From contig NZ_BPQQ01000028.1 of NCBI RefSeq assembly GCF_022179325.1, positions 1 through 42,322 on the forward strand: DNA of 42,322 nt, given 5' to 3'. Below the pieces are notes generated by a model. The model did not search any database. It was not told the origin of the DNA and saw only the letters and a program-made list of their open reading frames with translations. Shown here piece by piece: positions 40,477 through 42,322 of the stretch; position 1 is the stretch's first letter, and each line of letters opens with the position of its first letter. The DNA comes from Methylobacterium isbiliense. Its GTDB lineage: Bacteria; Pseudomonadota; Alphaproteobacteria; Rhizobiales; Beijerinckiaceae. A program made the translations under genes and the position numbers.

Positions 40477-40890
40477 TCGCGCTGATCCACTCGGCTTTGA
40501 CCACACTTGATCAACCCTCCGTGCCACGTTCGTTGCGACACGGGAGGGATCAGCAAGTGCAGGAGGTGGACAGGAGAACGCAGGACTACACAAGCGCGAC
40601 CGACGATGCTTGCCGGCTGGCGGTCACGCAGAAGAGGACGAGAAAGCACCCCCTCTCCACACAGGGAGAGGGGGCCAGTCAGGGAGGAGACGCCCAAGGA
40701 GGGCTGCGCACCTACCGGCTCAGAGGACACCGGCAGGGGCATCGCGGCGTGGGCGGTCAGGCCAGCGCGCTCGGAGAGGCGCCCGGCGAGTGCGGCGGGG
40801 GAACCAGCAGGGCCGGGCGCACCGTCGGCGGGGCCAGGGCGGCAGAGCCGACGGATTCGGGAATGGTGAGAGGCGGAGGCGGCGCGCATG
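40477..40890. other. Intergenic region with two hairpins
   Basis: No confident gene in 414 bp. Near the 153-aa gene: TTGATCAA (40507-40514) followed by an imperfect dyad CCCTCCGTG (40515-40523)/CACGGGAGGG (40539-40548). A perfect 10-bp hairpin CCCCCTCTCC-ACACAG-GGAGAGGGGG lies at 40649-40674. A 138-codon frame in this stretch reads as Pro/Ser/Arg-rich noise and crosses the hairpins, so it is not called. The region may hold the promoter of the early operon and an attenuator. Confidence 0.6.
40649..40674. terminator. Perfect 10-bp GC-rich hairpin, possible attenuator
   Basis: Stem CCCCCTCTCC (40649-40658) and GGAGAGGGGG (40665-40674), 6-nt loop. No T-run follows on the minus strand, so function as terminator is not certain. 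Similar stems are widespread between genes of GC-rich alphaproteobacteria. Confidence 0.5.
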
Positions 40891-41004
40891 TCAGCGCCCC
40901 CCGACCTTGATCCACCCATCGTCCACGAGTGCCCACCGCACGCCGCAGCGGCAGGTGTAGGCGCGGGCGCCGGCCGGGCGCGGCGTGTAGGGGGCGCACG
41001 TCAT
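40891..41004 (-). CDS. 37-aa cysteine-rich microprotein
   Basis: The ATG at 41004 overlaps the stop of the Cro-like gene by 3 nt (ATGA). The protein is MTCAPYTPRPAGARAYTCRC followed by GVRWALVDDGWIKVGGR, with three Cys. YTCRCGVRW followed by a strand suggests a small zinc ribbon half. Cro-coupled position supports a phage early protein; function unknown. Confidence 0.55.
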   Translation of the reverse strand: MTCAPYTPRPAGARAYTCRCGVRWALVDDGWIKVGGR

Positions 41005-41258
41005 GCGGCGGGCCTTTCCTTGACCGCCGGCAGCGCCTCAGTCGTCGCTGCGGGCGGAAGCGCAAAGAACCACGCATCATTCCAGAGCAGACCGAGCCGC
41101 GCCGCGGCCTCGCGAACGCGCTCCAACGCGTCGCGCGGGGGCTCAGAAAGCCCCTTCTCCCAGCGAGAGACGGTGGCCTGTGTAGTCCCGATCAGCCTCG
41201 CCATCTCGGCTTGGCTCACTCGGAAAACCTCACGGCGGATGCGGAGCATGGGGCTCAT
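41001..41258 (-). CDS. Cro-like HTH transcriptional regulator
   Basis: 85 aa from the ATG at 41258. A lambda-repressor-type HTH occupies residues about 5-55 (RIRREVFRVSQAEMARLIGT, then TQATVSRWEKGLSEPP). The C-terminal part is short, without a peptidase. It faces the CI-like gene with 84 bp between the starts, as a Cro gene would. The longer in-frame extension overlaps the repressor and is rejected. Confidence 0.8.
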   Translation of the reverse strand: MSPMLRIRREVFRVSQAEMARLIGTTQATVSRWEKGLSEPPRDALERVREAAARLGLLWNDAWFFALPPAATTEALPAVKERPAA

Positions 41259-41342
41259 ATGCCAATACCTATACGTATCAGCATGAGCACGCAAGCCCCC
41301 TATGCGAGTTTGCATTTGCCTTCGCGCGCGTACCGTCACGGT
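41259..41342. promoter_or_regulatory. Divergent operator/promoter region between cro-like and repressor genes
   Basis: Contains the palindrome ATACGTAT (41271-41278), TATGCG (41301-41306), and a perfect dyad ACCGT-C-ACGGT (41332-41342) ending at the base before the repressor ATG. TATGCG also begins at 41342. These are candidate repressor operators. No strong -35/-10 pair could be fixed by eye. Confidence 0.55.
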
Positions 41343-41960
41343 ATGCGCAGCATGGACGTGCCCGAGATCATTCGCGCCCTGATCCGCCAGAACGGCGGCA
41401 AACAGGGCCCCGTCGCCAAGCTGCTCGGCGTGGCGCAACCGACCGTCAGCCGGTGGCAGTCAGGTATTGCCAAGCCTGATTTTTATCAGTCTCAAAAATT
41501 AAGAGCGGTTGCAATCGAAGCTGGTTTGCTCACTATTCCAGAGCACGAGCTGGCCACGTCACGAACGGCTAAAATCGCTGGTTTCGTGGGGTTGGGCGAA
41601 GAAATCGACTGGATGGGCGAGGCGGACGTGGCGTTGGAAGAGGTTGAACTACCATTTCCTGTCCCTGAAGGTTGCGTTGCATTGGAAGCGAAGGGTGACA
41701 GTATGCATCCTCGCGTGAAAAACGGCGAGGTTGTAGTTATAAGGCCTAATGGTTACACAGCTAAAGACTTGATTGGTCAGGAGGTCGTGCTGAAGGTGCG
41801 AGAGGGTCCGTATCTTCTCAAGACTCTACGGCGAGGCACTGAGCCCGACCTGTTCAATTTGGAGAGCCACAACGCTCCCCTTCGGGAGGACGTGGAGGTC
41901 GAGTGGGTCGCCGAGGTCTGGGCGATCATTCCGAGCAGGCGATGGAGGCGGATGGCTTAA
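41343..41960 (+). CDS. CI-like repressor with S24 peptidase domain
   Basis: 205 aa from the ATG at 41343. Residues about 5-50 are an HTH (KQGPVAKLLGVAQPTVSRWQ). The S24/LexA-type domain follows: candidate cleavage site Ala79-Gly80 (KIAGFVGLG), nucleophile Ser120 (AKGDSMHPRV), and Lys160 (YLLKTLRR). It should keep lysogeny and be self-cleaved on SOS induction. GC falls to about 40% in 41461-41520, unlike the rest of the phage. An upstream ATG at 41283 would lengthen it by 20 residues into the operator area. Confidence 0.88.
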   Translation: MRSMDVPEIIRALIRQNGGKQGPVAKLLGVAQPTVSRWQSGIAKPDFYQSQKLRAVAIEAGLLTIPEHELATSRTAKIAGFVGLGEEIDWMGEADVALEEVELPFPVPEGCVALEAKGDSMHPRVKNGEVVVIRPNGYTAKDLIGQEVVLKVREGPYLLKTLRRGTEPDLFNLESHNAPLREDVEVEWVAEVWAIIPSRRWRRMA

Positions 41961-42049
41961 CGGGCGACCTTTCGACCCCATACGCATACGCATAGTTTTC
42001 GCTTGACCGTCCATACTTATGCGCATAAGCATAGGCCATCCACCCACGG
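41961..42049. promoter_or_regulatory. Promoter/operator candidate before the pentapeptide gene
   Basis: CGCATA occurs twice in tandem (41983 and 41989). A perfect 14-bp palindrome CTTATGCGCATAAG lies at 42016-42029. TTGACC (42003-42008) could be a -35, with TAAGCA (42026-42031) as a weak -10 at 17 bp. The palindrome sits over the -10, so binding there would block transcription to the right. Confidence 0.6.
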
Positions 42050-42322
42050 ATGGCCGCTATGCCCACTGTCCCCTTCGAGATCCGAAACCGCTGGACCGGC
42101 GAGGTCCAGGTCACAGCGCAGATCGAGTGCGAGCCGGACACCCTGCCGAGCGTGAAGCTCGGGCTCGCGGTGCGCTGGGCGCGCGCGAACGGTGCCGACC
42201 TGCGCGGTGCCGTCCTGCGCGGTGCCGTCCTGAGCGGTGCCGACCTGAGCGGTGCCGTCCTGCGCGATGCCGACCTGAGCGGTGCCGTCCTGAGCGATGC
42301 CGACCTGAGCGGTGCCGTCCTG
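42050..42322 (+). CDS. Pentapeptide-repeat protein, cut by the window end
   Basis: Partial; ATG at 42050 or 42059 (in frame). The N-terminal about 45 residues (VPFEIRNRWTGEVQVTAQIE, then PSVKLGLAVRWARANG) form a short non-repeat head. Then at least nine A-(D/V)-L-(S/R)-(G/D) pentapeptides follow, encoded by 15-bp near-identical DNA repeats. Pentapeptide-repeat proteins form right-handed quadrilateral helices, and some mimic DNA. The role here is unknown. There is no stop before 42322. Confidence 0.8.
   Translation, partial: MAAMPTVPFEIRNRWTGEVQVTAQIECEPDTLPSVKLGLAVRWARANGADLRGAVLRGAVLSGADLSGAVLRDADLSGAVLSDADLSGAVL

Noticed and set aside
40473-40889. A 138-codon minus frame beginning one base after the 37-aa gene
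   Set aside because: Pro/Ser/Arg-rich, crosses two hairpins, no RBS of note and no domain; treated as intergenic.

Overview
The window looks like most of a temperate tailed phage (prophage) from a high-GC alphaproteobacterium, probably a Methylobacterium-type member of the Hyphomicrobiales. The grounds are GC-rich coding sequence, a Ros/MucR-type regulator, and a long run of minus-strand structural genes joined by 1-4 nt stop/start overlaps. The host is inferred from gene content and base composition, not from a database search. The phage is probably a siphovirus with a P22-like coat protein and a lambda-like tail-tip module. No integrase, tRNA attachment site or convincing holin is visible, so at least one end of the element lies outside the window.

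Layout, following minus-strand transcription from the right edge leftwards. (1) 42322-40891 is the immunity switch: a plus-strand CI-like repressor with an S24 peptidase faces a Cro-like HTH gene, with a pentapeptide-repeat gene running off the right edge. (2) 40476-33614 is the early/replication operon: a small regulator-like protein, VRR-NUC nuclease, DNA methyltransferase, SpoVG-like protein, RecD/Dda-like helicase and a primase-helicase. (3) 33613-33289 is noncoding and holds a mirror-symmetric array of twelve TTTCCC/GGGAAA boxes, a candidate replication origin or master control site. (4) 33288-31766 encodes a MucR-like regulator, a hypothetical protein and a NusG-like antiterminator, followed by an intrinsic terminator. 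(5) 31651-20963 is packaging and head: terminase, portal, scaffold, P22-like coat, three exported proteins (one collagen-like), and connectors. (6) 20963-8099 is the head-tail joint and tail: MuF-like minor head protein, gp10-like neck protein, tail terminator, tail tube, frameshifted chaperone, tape measure, DUF1833, NlpC/P60 and tail-tip J. (7) 8022-120 holds fibres, an SGNH esterase, a beta-helix tailspike and the endolysin. Three plus-strand genes (989, 15753, 18221) sit inside the late region like morons.

The most striking object is inside the MuF-like minor head gene. A 360-codon intein (18921-20000, minus) interrupts the conserved Asn|Cys-Arg-Cys motif. The opposite strand of the same DNA carries a complete second gene (18999-19985, plus; 328 aa) with two helix-turn-helix repeats and a nuclease-like domain, most simply a homing endonuclease. 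It has its own Shine-Dalgarno and an extended -10 promoter that begins one base inside the intein boundary. Its stop codon falls on intein codon 6, and its codons are exactly complementary to the intein codons. Intein and endonuclease therefore appear to be packed back to back on the two strands of one roughly 1.1 kb element, instead of the usual in-frame insertion of the endonuclease domain.
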